Assembly (NCBI GenBank): GCA_007258455.2
Contig: VDFB02344241.1
Coordinates: forward strand, 186,001-250,000
Direction of reading: 5' to 3'
Length of the DNA: 64,000 nt
Source: Sequoia sempervirens
Taxonomy: Eukaryota > Streptophyta > Pinopsida > Cupressales > Cupressaceae
The notes under the pieces are model-generated. The model saw only the letters and a list, made by a program, of their open reading frames with translations, was not told where the DNA came from and did no database searches. Shown piece after piece: positions 1 to 9,043 of this stretch (positions are counted from its first letter, which is position 1; each line of letters starts with the position of its first letter). The translations under genes were made by a program, and so were the position numbers.

Positions 1-99
1 CTAAGGCGATAGCATGACAATGTGATTAAAGCAAAACAGATATCAGGTTAGATTTCTTGAAATTCGTCGATTACAAATGAAGGAAAATCAAAGAGTGAT

Positions 100-665
100 A
101 TGCAGGAACAGTAGTGCCAAACGCATTATGATGGAAAGTTCCCCAAGAAAAGATATTATGCTGCGGCTTATCTTCAACTTCAGCTCCTGCAAATCAATCC
201 AACGTCTGCTGGCTAAAGTGAAATACCCGAAGGGAGATATCTCCTCTATGACTCCCTCTGCACACCGATATTCTTTCTTTTTTCGGACAGAAAATCTACT
301 ATGCCCGGTTTCATTGCAAGTGAACGATATTTTCCAAATTCCAGCCTTCCCTCCTTAATTCCGGCAACGTCTATCGGGCCCCTAGGATAAGCGTATCCTA
401 GGGGCCCGATAGACGTTGCCGGAATTAAGGAGGGAAGGCTGGAATTTGGAAAATATCGTTCACTTGCAATGAAACCGGGCATAGTAGATTTTCTGTCTGA
501 AAAAAAGAAAGAATATCGGGATTCATAGAGGAGATATCTCCCTTCGGGTATTTCACTTTAGCCAGGAGACGTTGGATTGATTTGCAGGAGCTGAAGTTGA
601 AGATAAGCCGCAGCATAATATCTTTTCTTGGGGACCTTTCCATTATAATCCGTCCGGCACGTCTG
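100..665. repeat. Long inverted repeat (foldback) with a 4-nt loop
   Basis: Two arms of about 260-285 bp are reverse complements around a centre at 391/392, with a loop of only 4 nt (390-393). The inner part (about 289-389 against 394-494) pairs without a mismatch. Farther out there are scattered substitutions and one 8-bp indel near 255. Similarity fades toward 100 and 665. The same translated peptide is therefore found on both strands, but no known domain is visible, so the ORFs are by-products of the repeat. It could be a foldback/MITE-type element, an inverted duplication able to give hairpin RNA, or a palindromic assembly artefact. Confidence 0.85.
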
Positions 666-929
666 GGCTTCAGGGCTTAAATTTGACGGTTGATCTTGCC
701 TATCAACAAATTTAATAATGACGGTTATCTATTCAAAGGTGCCCTTAAAACATTATGATATACCTTAGTGTAAGTAAAATTATATATAAATCAAATATAT
801 ATATCATTATAATTCTATATAAATTTTGAAAGTCTATCCAAAATCTCTCCTTTCATATGATACAATCTTCTTAAAATTTTGATTGTATTTTACTACAAAA
901 ATCTCTAAATACGATCATATGGCCATCAA
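666..929. other. AT-rich spacer, nothing recognised
   Basis: No coding trace or repeat boundary was recognised between the foldback and the PPR-associated flank. Confidence 0.5.
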
Positions 930-1092
930 ATTTAAGCCTTGCAGGGCTTAACCAACACACTCTAAGTGTTGACTGCTTAGGTGGCTGGTGTGGGCCCCTT
1001 AATCTATCCTGTTTACCATTTCTGATCGTTGTTCCTGTTCGCCATTAATCCCATGCATAGTATACGCATCAACAACAAACTAATTTTTGACC
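930..1092 (+). repeat. Upstream flank shared by the PPR pseudogenes (copy A)
   Basis: The segment with CACTCTAAGTGTTGACTGC and GTGTGGGCCCC reappears at about 16555-16660 before PPR copy B. Its right part, with GCCATTAATCCC and CATAGTATACGCATC, reappears on the minus strand at about 38060-38160 before copy C. The duplicated units therefore include non-coding sequence upstream of the repeats, which argues for genomic duplication and against retroposition of single repeats. Confidence 0.7.
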
Positions 1093-1159
1093 TGAACAGA
1101 TTTAATTTGCACACATGCTGGCGGCCTATGCCAAAATGGGAGCTCTAGAACAGGGTATG
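1093..1159 (+). pseudogene. PPR pseudogene copy A, 5' piece
   Basis: The 67 bp read, with shifts, as a PPR segment related to [14 protein letters not shown], the end of one repeat in the organellar RNA-editing PPR class. The reading breaks exactly where the Copia-A LTR begins at 1160 and resumes after that element at 14436. The last five bases, GTATG (1155-1159), are repeated at 14436-14440 as the target-site duplication. Intact members bind organellar RNA; this copy is non-functional. Confidence 0.75.
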
Positions 1160-1708
1160 TGTAGATTTTGAAAGCATGCCTCACCTCTAAACTAGCTGAT
1201 TCAATGAATAAAACAACATAGAAAAAAAAATAACAGTAATAAAATAAATTATTTACTATCCTATCAATACTTTCCAAAAACCATGAATATATACCAAACA
1301 ATGATAGAATTCTGCTTTGTTTCAAAACAGAGTTTTCTTTTTTATTGCAGCTTCCGAAAGAATATAGAGAGGATAATATATAGAGTTTAAGATGTAAGAA
1401 AAAAAAAATGCAGCCTCAAAAAATAGTACGCTTCGCACTAAAAGAAAGTTTTAAAAACAAAAAAAAGCTACATATGTTTTTTTTCCTTTATTACAAAGAA
1501 AACTTAAAGCAAATCTTCTAAACTAAGCATGCATTGCATGCTTTATTCGATGAAAGCGGGAAAAAACAAAGCAATAAGAAAATCTACTTTAAAACAAAAT
1601 TGCTAGCAAGGCAACCACGCATACCATATTTTTACAAAATTGCTAGCAAGGCAACCACGCATACCAAATTTTTTCTACGTTGGAAAAACACGAGCATCAA
1701 TTATCTTT
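1160..1708 (-). repeat. Copia-A 3' LTR
   Basis: Matches the LTR at 13922-14435 along its length, starting TGTAGATTTTGAAA on the plus strand and ending at TTATCTT. It is 35 bp longer because a segment around AATTGCTAGCAAGGCAACCA is tandemly duplicated at about 1597-1667; without that it would be 514 bp, equal to its partner. Both LTRs carry the palindrome AAGCATGCATTGCATGCTTT. By eye roughly nine in ten bases agree, so the element is not recent. Confidence 0.92.
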
Positions 1709-1720
1709 ATACTCCCCCTT
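1709..1720 (-). promoter_or_regulatory. Copia-A polypurine tract
   Basis: On the minus strand AAGGGGGAGTA lies directly before the 3' LTR, where plus-strand DNA priming occurs in LTR retrotransposons. Confidence 0.75.
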
Positions 1721-1724
1721 GATT

Positions 1725-2236
1725 GTAAGAGGGCTTACAATCTGATCTCAAAGTGACAAAAAATGAACTTTTGCAACTGCTTTGGTGAAGATATCTGCTA
1801 GTTGATCCTGAATGCTAATGTGTTTCAATTCAACTTCCTTCTTTTGTACTAAATCACGGATGAAGTGATAAGTTTCAAATCAAAATGATTTGTTCTGCTA
1901 TGATGGACTGGATTCTTTGCTAACTTGATGGCACTCATATTGTCACAAAAGATCACTATAGGTTGAATCTACTTCTCTCCAATTTCTTCTAAAACTTTTC
2001 TAAGCCAAAGAGCTTGTGTACCCACTAAGGTGACTACAACATACTATGCTTCTATGGATAAGAGAGCAACCATGCTTTGTTTTTTGGAACTCCAAGTAAT
2101 CAAACCAAAACCAAAAGAGAAACAATTTCTAGATGTAGACTTCCGGTCATCCATACTACCTCCCCAATTTGAATCACTAAAGCCAACAAGATTGAACGTT
2201 TTAGAAGAGTAGTAAATTACCAAAATCTAGAGTGCC
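1725..2236 (-). pseudogene. Copia-A RNase H, C-terminal part of pol
   Basis: The minus-strand translation gives copia RNase H motifs: FCDNMSAIKLAKNPV, then an H-RTNHFD segment, ending near QISSPKQLQ, which corresponds to the usual ADIFTKAL. Stops and shifts break the frame. At 2236 the reading jumps across LINE-1 and resumes at 9044 within RYVKGTLDF; the LINE target duplication encodes the KGTLDF part. It was once the 3' end of the gag-pol frame that continues at 9044-12278. Confidence 0.85.
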
Positions 2237-2451
2237 TTGATTCTTTGGCTGTGTATTCAGTTATTCTCTGGTCGCATATTCAGTGCGTCCTCTTTGTTGT
2301 TTGTGTGTGAGGTGTTGCTGGTGTGCGAAGGTGCTTCCTTTGCAAAGTGGTTTTCTTTTTTGTTGGTGAAATCGAGGGGAGGTATAAGGGTTCAAATTTT
2401 TTCCTTTTTCCTATCTGGTGCTTGGTTCAAGTTTGTGTTGGGTGTGGTGAA

Positions 2452-3822
2452 ATGGTAGGGGCTTCAAAAAGCTTGGTGCTTGCTGGTGCAAAGCCGTCTC
2501 AAGGTTTTTCTACGGATTTTCATGCACGGTTATCGGAATCCACTTTTGTGGGCGAGAGCTCTAAGCTTAAGAAAGTGAATGGTTGTTTGCTGCGGAGTTA
2601 AGATTGTCCAATCCTGGTTATCTCTCTTGAATCGGTACAAGAGGACATATCTTACTGGAGCCAACATTTTATGATTTGTAAGTTCCTGGGTATTTGTGTC
2701 CCTCTCTCGACTTTGGAGGACTTCTACTTCTTGGATGCGTTGGTTCTGATAGGTTGAGGGTGATTTTGATATTTTGGTGGCTGCGAATGGCTATTTCATG
2801 GTTGATTTTTCTTGTATTTTAGATCAAAATTGAGTTTTTGAGGGAGGGCCATATTTTTACAATCATGTTGGTTTGTTCATGAAGCCCTGGCGTGGAGGAT
2901 TTAATGCAGTAGAGGATCTTCCTTCACGGGTTCCTGTGTGGGTCTGTCTGCCATGGCTACCATTGGAGTTTTGGAGGGAGGATATTTTGTACCAGATTGC
3001 TGCTTTGTTGGGGTTTAGCTAGTTACTATCGCTCAAAATACTTTGGATAAAAGGGTATTTTGTTTTGTTCATATTTGTGTTGAAATTGACTTAAATAATC
3101 CATTGTCGGATTCTATGAAATTTTTTCTTGGCTCTGCTTCATGGGTCCAACAGTTACATTATGAGTCCCTTCCTTTTCGATGTCGTTTTTGTCATGAGTA
3201 TGGACACCTTCAGCGCCAATGTCCTCAGGCACCCAGAGTGGTTGAGGTTTCTTCTCCTCCTTCATCAAGGCCTTTGGTGGAGAAGGGGGATAAAGGCAAG
3301 GCACCTATGGTTGAGGGTGGGCCCGATAAGGATGGCTTCATTCTTGTTAAGCCGAGGGCTAAAGGGAGGGGTCAGAAGCGAGCCTATAAGGATAGATAGA
3401 GTGATTAGGGATTCAATCATTTTGAGGTCTTGGATAATCAGGCCTTGGTGGAGGGGATTCCTGTTGAGATTTCTTCTAGGGCCACTAGTATGGATATAGG
3501 GTTGGAGCAAGCAATTATTGTTAAGGATAATTCTCCAGCTTTGGAGTAGAGGAATTTTGGGCCTCCCGATGCCTCTGCAGGTTTGCAGGATGGTATTGTA
3601 TTAGCAGATTTAGCTAAGGAGGTGTTGTCTTTAGGTAAAGGTCGGGTATCGTCTCTTGGTCTGGGGGTGTGGCAACGCCCTTTAAAGAAAGGTCATTTTG
3701 AAAATTCCTCTAAAGCTAGTTGTAAGAAGGATGTGGACAAGATTAAATCTACTGGGGATTTGTTGGTGGAATCTGGGTCTATTAAGACCATTGATGCCCA
3801 CTTCTCTCAACCTTCCTCATGA
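2452..3822 (+). pseudogene. LINE-1 ORF1: RNA-binding (DUF4283 / CCHC) protein
   Basis: Probable start at ATG 2452 (MVGASKSLVLAG). A DUF4283-like block follows at about 2879-3040 (MKPWRGGFNAVEDLPSRVPV then WLPLEFW), one frameshift later ICVEIDLNNPL, then a zinc knuckle CRFCHEYGHLQRQC at about 3178-3219 (C-x2-C-x4-H-x4-C intact). The tail is charged and low in complexity. In-frame stops (for example near 2599 and 3399) and at least one shift disable it. Proteins of this type bind LINE RNA to form the ribonucleoprotein. The last codon TGA (3820-3822) overlaps the ORF2 start ATG (3819-3821) as ATGA. Confidence 0.85.
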
Positions 3823-4990
3823 TTATTCTTTCATGGAATGCAAGGGGGTTGAATAACAACCCCCGTCAAAAGGCTATTCAGGATTTGATTGTGGTTCATT
3901 CTCCAAATATCTTTTGTGTTCAGGAGACCAAGTTTCAGGTGAACTTCATGCTTCAGTATGCTCCTCGGATTTGGTTTTCTGGTCAGTGTTAGTGTGTTGG
4001 TTCTAGGGGAAACTCTAGAGGTCTGGCTCTTTTCTAGGATCCACATAAGGTTGTTCCTCGATGGTGGATTTCTAGCCATTCTTCTATTTTTGTGGTGGCT
4101 TCGGTTTTGGAATCTGGTAAGACTATTTGGTCAATAATGTTTATGCTCCAATTGACATTGGTGGTAAAATCTAGCTTTGGGCCCATATCAGGTATGTTAG
4201 GTCTTGTGCTCCTTATCTTCCTGGGATCTTAGCTGGTGATTTTAATTCTATGTTGTATTTGGAGGAGAAAAGAGGGGGGCTACCTAGGCTTGGTCTAGTT
4301 TCAGATCTTTTCCAGGAAAATGTGGATTCCCTTGCTCTTATTGATGTCAAACCCTCTAATGGAATATTCACTTGGAATAATAGATGGAGTGGGCCATATG
4401 AGATATCTGAGCGATTGGATAGATTTCTTGTTTCTAGTTTTTGGGTTGGTGGTAGCATGGTCACTTGCTCTAAAATTCTTGACTGGTATGGCTTTGATCA
4501 TTGGCCAATTAAGTTTTATGCTTCTTCTTTCCCTACTCCAAAGAATCCTCCTTTCAAATTTTAGCTTATGTGGCTTTGAGATTCATCCTTGTATGATCTT
4601 GTTGCCCAGTGGTGGTGGGATGGAGCCCCTGCGTATGGTACAACTATGTATTCTCTTGTTAAGAAGCTACAATATATCAAGTATCATCTTAAGCGATGGA
4701 ATAGGTTGTGTTTTGGAAATCTTCGTGCCAAGAAAAGGGAAGTGCAAGATCATCTTGTTGTTATTACTCACCAAACTTTGGGATTTGGGATTTTCGGAGG
4801 CTCTTGAACATGCTAAGTCCAGGCTCTGAAATTGGTGGAGGAGTGGGAGCTTTGTGAGGAGATTTTTTAGAAACAAAACGCTAGGATTGACTGGCTTCAA
4901 GAGGGTGACAGGAATACTACTTTCTTCCACCATTCTATGCAAGCTTGTCAGAATAAGTGTTATATCTCTTCTCTTGTTAATTCTAAGGGT

Positions 4991-5270
4991 TAAGTAGGAG
5001 GTATTTTGTAAATGGGGTAACAACTCAAGCGGGCTTAACCTTGGAGAAAACTCCCTGGTTAAGTGCGCTTGAGCTGGAGCAGTACTGGGATGGGTGACCT
5101 CCCGGGACGGACCAGTGCTTCACCTCTGTGAGCATCACCTAGATGCAATGAGTGCTAAGTGGACCATTCGATATCATGAGAGATGGGTTCTTGTTGAACC
5201 ACTACTCATGAAACATGGGTCAATGAGTTTGACTCGAAATTACACGGTTGAATCCTGATAGCAATATCAT
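4991..5270 (+). mobile_element. 5S-rRNA-derived SINE, copy 1
   Basis: A 280-bp insertion in LINE-1 flanked by a perfect 12-bp duplication AATTCTAAGGGT (4979-4990 and 5271-5282); without it ORF2 reads SLVNSKG straight into LSFSS. The 5' half matches plant 5S rRNA: GTTAAGTGCGCTTGAGC (box A region), GCAGTACT (intermediate element) and GGATGGGTGACCTCCCGGG (box C) at about 5056-5106. The 3' half (from about TTCACCTCTGTGAGC) is an unrelated tail also found at 58616-58769. The 5S internal control region would recruit RNA polymerase III, as in 5S-headed SINEs. No poly(A) tail is seen. Confidence 0.9.
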
Positions 5271-7695
5271 AATTCTAAGGGTCTTTCATTTTCTTCGCAA
5301 TAGGCTTTGTCTAGAGAGACTAGTCAGTTTTACTTTGCTATGTTTATTGAGGATTCACTTCCTACTGAGGCTGATGAGAATATGGTCCTTTCTTGCATTC
5401 CTTCTTTGATCTCTAATGATTTGAGTGCTTCTCTTACTCATTCGATTACTCTGTCTGAAGTGGAGGAGGTTGTGTTTGGGATGAATAAGGGGAAAGCTCC
5501 TAGCCTTGATGGTTTCCCACTTGAATTTTTCTAGTAGTTTTGGGATATTGTGAAGCTAGATTTGTTCGAGGTTGTCTGGGAGTCTCTTCATAGTAAGAAG
5601 ATGCTTCGAGCCCTGAATGCTACTTTTCTGGTTCACATTCCTAAAAAGGAAGGTGTTGATAGGCTAGAATTATTTATACCTATCGTGCTTTGTAATGTGG
5701 TGTATGAGATTATTACAAAATTAATTGTTGAGAGGCTTAAACCTTGTCTTCCTGTTGTCATTTCTAAGGAGCAAGGAGGCTTTGTGGCGGGTCATCAAAT
5801 TCTAGATGGGGTGGTGATCGGGCCTCTAAGGTCATTCATTCCATGGTGACCTCTAAGGATAGGACTATGTTCATCAAGTTGGATATGGCCAAAGCTTATG
5901 ACAAAGTTAAATGAAGTTTTCTACAAAAGATTTTGTTGGCCTTTGATTTTTCTTTTGATTGGGTGAATTGGACTATGAGTTGTGTGACTTCTTCCTCATT
6001 TTTGGTTATTGCAATGAATGGTGAACTTTTAGAGATTTTTGGTGCTACCAGGGGCCTTCACCAGGGGGATCCACTCTCTCCTTATCTGTTTATTTTAATG
6101 GCAGAGAGGTTGGGTCGATTTCTTAAATTTTGGGTTTCTCAAGGCTTGATTCATGGTTGGCAATGGGGTTTGGGTCTGCCAACACTTTCTCATCTCTAGT
6201 TTGTGGATGACATCTCTCTTATCGGGTTGGCTCATATTCAAGAAGATGAATCCTTTAGGAAAGTTTTGGATATCTACCTTGTTGCTTCGGGTCAGAAAGT
6301 CAATGAGTAGAAGTCTTGTATTTTCTTCTTTAATACTCCTTAGGCTATTCAACGGCGGATTGTAGCTATTTTGTAGTTTCAAATAGGGTCTCTTCCCTTT
6401 GTTTGTTTGGGTATTCCTCTTGATGTTGGTCGTCATCCTAGGTCCTCCTGGCAGATGTTTCTTGATAAGCTAAGGTAGAAGGTAACTCATTGGTGGTTGT
6501 CTACAGCTATTAGAGTGACTCTTCTCAAGTCAGTTATCCAGGCCCTTCCCATCTACAGATGCTTTATTCAAGCGACCCCTATGTATTTCCTTAGAGAATT
6601 TGATGCTCTCTCACATCAATTTCTTTGGAGTGGTAACTTGTTGTCTACTAAGTGGAGCCTTGTTAAGTGGGAATATGTGTGTAGACCAAAGCAGGAGGGT
6701 GGTCTTGGTTTATGTTCTGCTATTTTGAACAGGCAAGTTCTTGCTACTAAGCTTTACTAGCATTGGTGTACCAATTAGCACCAGTTATGGGCCCATATTT
6801 TCAACCATAAATATCTTAGGGGTGTTGCTTCTTTTGAGGTTCCTCGCTATCCTCTGGAGGGGAGTGGTTCTATGATTTGGCATACTTTGAAAGTGGGGGC
6901 TCATTTGATTAAGCATGCACTTTTTTGGATTTGTCATTTAGAGTCACAGACTTTGTTTTGGTTAGATTCTTGGGATGGTCACCCACCTATTCTCTCTACT
7001 TTTCCTCACCTCCAGTCCCTTTCTGATGTTTTTACTGTGGTTGGATGGGATACCGTTGAGCATTATAAGGTTGCACAACATTGTGGATCGATTGTTAGCT
7101 TTCATTGGAAGCATCCTTCTGAGTGGCCACCTGGGGGGTCTGAGGAGGATAGGAGTGAGCTTGCTCAACTTCTGGATTCCTTTGCTTGTAATTATTTGAG
7201 GGGACTTGATGTCTTGGATTGGGATGGTTCTGATTTGTCTGGGAATTACTCTGTGTCTATTGGTTATAAGAAGCTTGGTAGGCAATTGTTTGGGAATATT
7301 GAGGTCCATTGGTGGAAGCAAGTTTGGAACAAGTTATTGTGGCCCAAGTGCAATTTCTTCATGCACAGAATAGTAGCTCAAAATTGGTGTCTTACTTGGG
7401 ATAATTTATGTAAGCATGGTTTCCAAAACCCTTCAATGTGTGTTTTGTGTTGTAACTGTGAGGAGAGTGTCTCTCATCTCTTCTTCCAAAGTTCCTATGC
7501 TAGGGAGATTTGAAATTTTTGGTGGAAGGTGTGGAATATGCCCTGTTGGCATGTTTCCTCATTGGCTGAGCTTGTGGATTGGTGGGGCAGGGCCCTTGTT
7601 TCTACTTCCTTTCTTCAAGTTGCTTGGGCTCTTGGTCCATCCTTTATTATCTAAAACCTTTGGTTGGAGAGGAATTGTCGGATTTTCCAACTGAT

Positions 7696-8160
7696 GTAGG
7701 TGTTGGCCAACTGAGTATGGCTTTAACCTTTGTAGGATTCATCCTCAAAGTCCCCTCTAAAATCACAAATCCAAGGTAGAAAAGCTCCCTCTTCATAAAC
7801 TCACACTTCTTGAGGTTGATCATTAACCTCTCCTCATTGAGTCTATTTAAGACCTTATCAAGATGTTCCAAGTGATCTTCTTTTGTCTTACTGTATACAA
7901 GGATGTCATCCAAGTACACCACCACAAATCTTCCTATGAAGTTCTTCAACACCTCATTCATTAGCCTCATGAATGAACTTGGGGTGTATGATAAACCAAA
8001 TGGCATCACTAACCATTCATATAAGCCTTCATTGGTCTTAAAGGAAGTCTTCCACTCATCTCCTTCCCTTATTCTGATCTAATGGTATCCACTTTTCAAA
8101 TCAATCTTTGAGAAGTACCTTTCACCATGCACAAATGACAGAGACATGGTTTCAATCCCA
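7696..8160 (-). pseudogene. Ty3/gypsy reverse-transcriptase fragment inside LINE-1
   Basis: The minus strand encodes an uninterrupted gypsy RT core: [53 protein letters not shown], the catalytic [26 protein letters not shown] and [10 protein letters not shown]. Only about 150 residues are present, with no LTR, protease or integrase. LINE-1 coding stops at [10 protein letters not shown] just before 7696 and resumes at WWKIVHSLGETVAV near 8297. A piece of gypsy sequence in antisense has therefore been captured in the LINE. The exact insertion ends and any target duplication were not resolved. Confidence 0.88.
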
Positions 8161-9043
8161 AAATTTCATTACATCCCAACAAACAGGTTAATTATTTTGA
8201 AATATATTTTTTAAATTTAAATGTTTCATCAATTTATTTAATTTCATGGGAGAGTGCTAGTAGACACTTTATTTTTGGTGGCCCCTCACTTGTGGTGGAA
8301 AATTGTGCATTCTTTGGGAGAGACTGTTGCGGTTAAGTGTGATTTGACTACATCAATGGATCCTTGTGATGTTGGTTGTTGTAATCATCTTCATCTTCCT
8401 CCTCCATAATGATAGCTCATGTGCAATAGATGTCGACATCCTACTCTGAAGGTGAATAGGGAAGGGAGATGGTCTCCTCCACCTTAGAGAGTCTCAAAAA
8501 TCAACACGGATGGCTCTTTTCGAGTAAACCCTGGTCATGCTGGAATTGGTGGTGTTGGTCGGGATAGCTCTGGAGATGTTCAATTTATCTTCTTCTTTTA
8601 TTTAAGGGTTTTCATACTAATAATTTAATGGAGGATCAATCCATTTTATTGGTTGTGGAGCGTGGAAGTCAATTAGGGTGGTGAAGGATCATATGTGAGT
8701 ATGATTCCCAGGTTGTGGTGAACTTGTTGAATAGGCAGCATTTAGAGGATGTTAGCTGGCATTTGACTTTGATTATTGATCAAATTCTCAACCTCTGTTC
8801 TTCTTTGGAGTTTTTTACTTTCACTCATATTCCTAGAGAATGGAATGTTGTTGTTGCTGATTGTTTGGCTAAATGTTCTTCTGATCATATTCATGATTGG
8901 AATTTGGCGGACCGGGGTTAGTTACCCCTAGATCTGTCTCAACAATTGGATCACTTGGTGGAGCTTGATAGGGCTATGTAATGCCCTTGGTTTGTACTTC
9001 TTGTTTTAATAATTTTTTTCCCCTCATTTATGTAAAAAAAATA

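Larger units (their letters stand above)
3819..8923 (+). pseudogene. LINE-1 ORF2: endonuclease, reverse transcriptase and RNase H
   Basis: Starts MIILSWNARGLNNNP, the typical N-terminus of the plant LINE endonuclease, followed by CVQETKF, AGDFNSML near 4240, RLDRFL and DHWPI near 4500. The reverse transcriptase covers about 5283-6800: KGKAPSLDGFPLEFF, GFVAGHQILDG, FIKLDMAKAYDKV, RGLHQGDPLSPYLF and the catalytic FVDD at 6200-6211. A zinc-binding region (CVLCCNCEESVSHLFF) lies near 7430-7490. RNase H (INTDGSFRVNPG to ADCLAKCSSDH) lies at about 8497-8890. A SINE and a gypsy fragment interrupt it, and stops and shifts are frequent. It would have nicked target DNA and copied LINE RNA in place. Confidence 0.92.
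2237..9043 (+). mobile_element. LINE-1: full-length plant L1-type non-LTR retrotransposon
   Basis: Bounded by a 17-bp target duplication, AAAATCTAGAGTGCCTT, at about 2220-2236 and 9044-9060, with a short A-rich tail (TGTAAAAAAAAT) at the 3' end. Contents in order are ORF1 with a DUF4283-like region and a CCHC knuckle, ORF2 with apurinic endonuclease, reverse transcriptase, zinc-binding region and RNase H. The 6.8 kb length and the preserved 5' end indicate a full-length insertion into the RNase H region of Copia-A. Stops and shifts make it inactive. It hosts a 5S-derived SINE (4991-5270) and a gypsy fragment (about 7696-8160). Confidence 0.93.

Noticed and set aside
77..643. Short ORFs on both strands sharing one peptide
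   Set aside because: They are the two arms of the inverted repeat read from each side; no domain and no start context was seen.
5056..5106. Possible 5S rRNA gene
   Set aside because: Only the internal control region and neighbouring bases match; the 5' third of 5S rRNA is missing and the segment is flanked by a SINE tail and target duplications.
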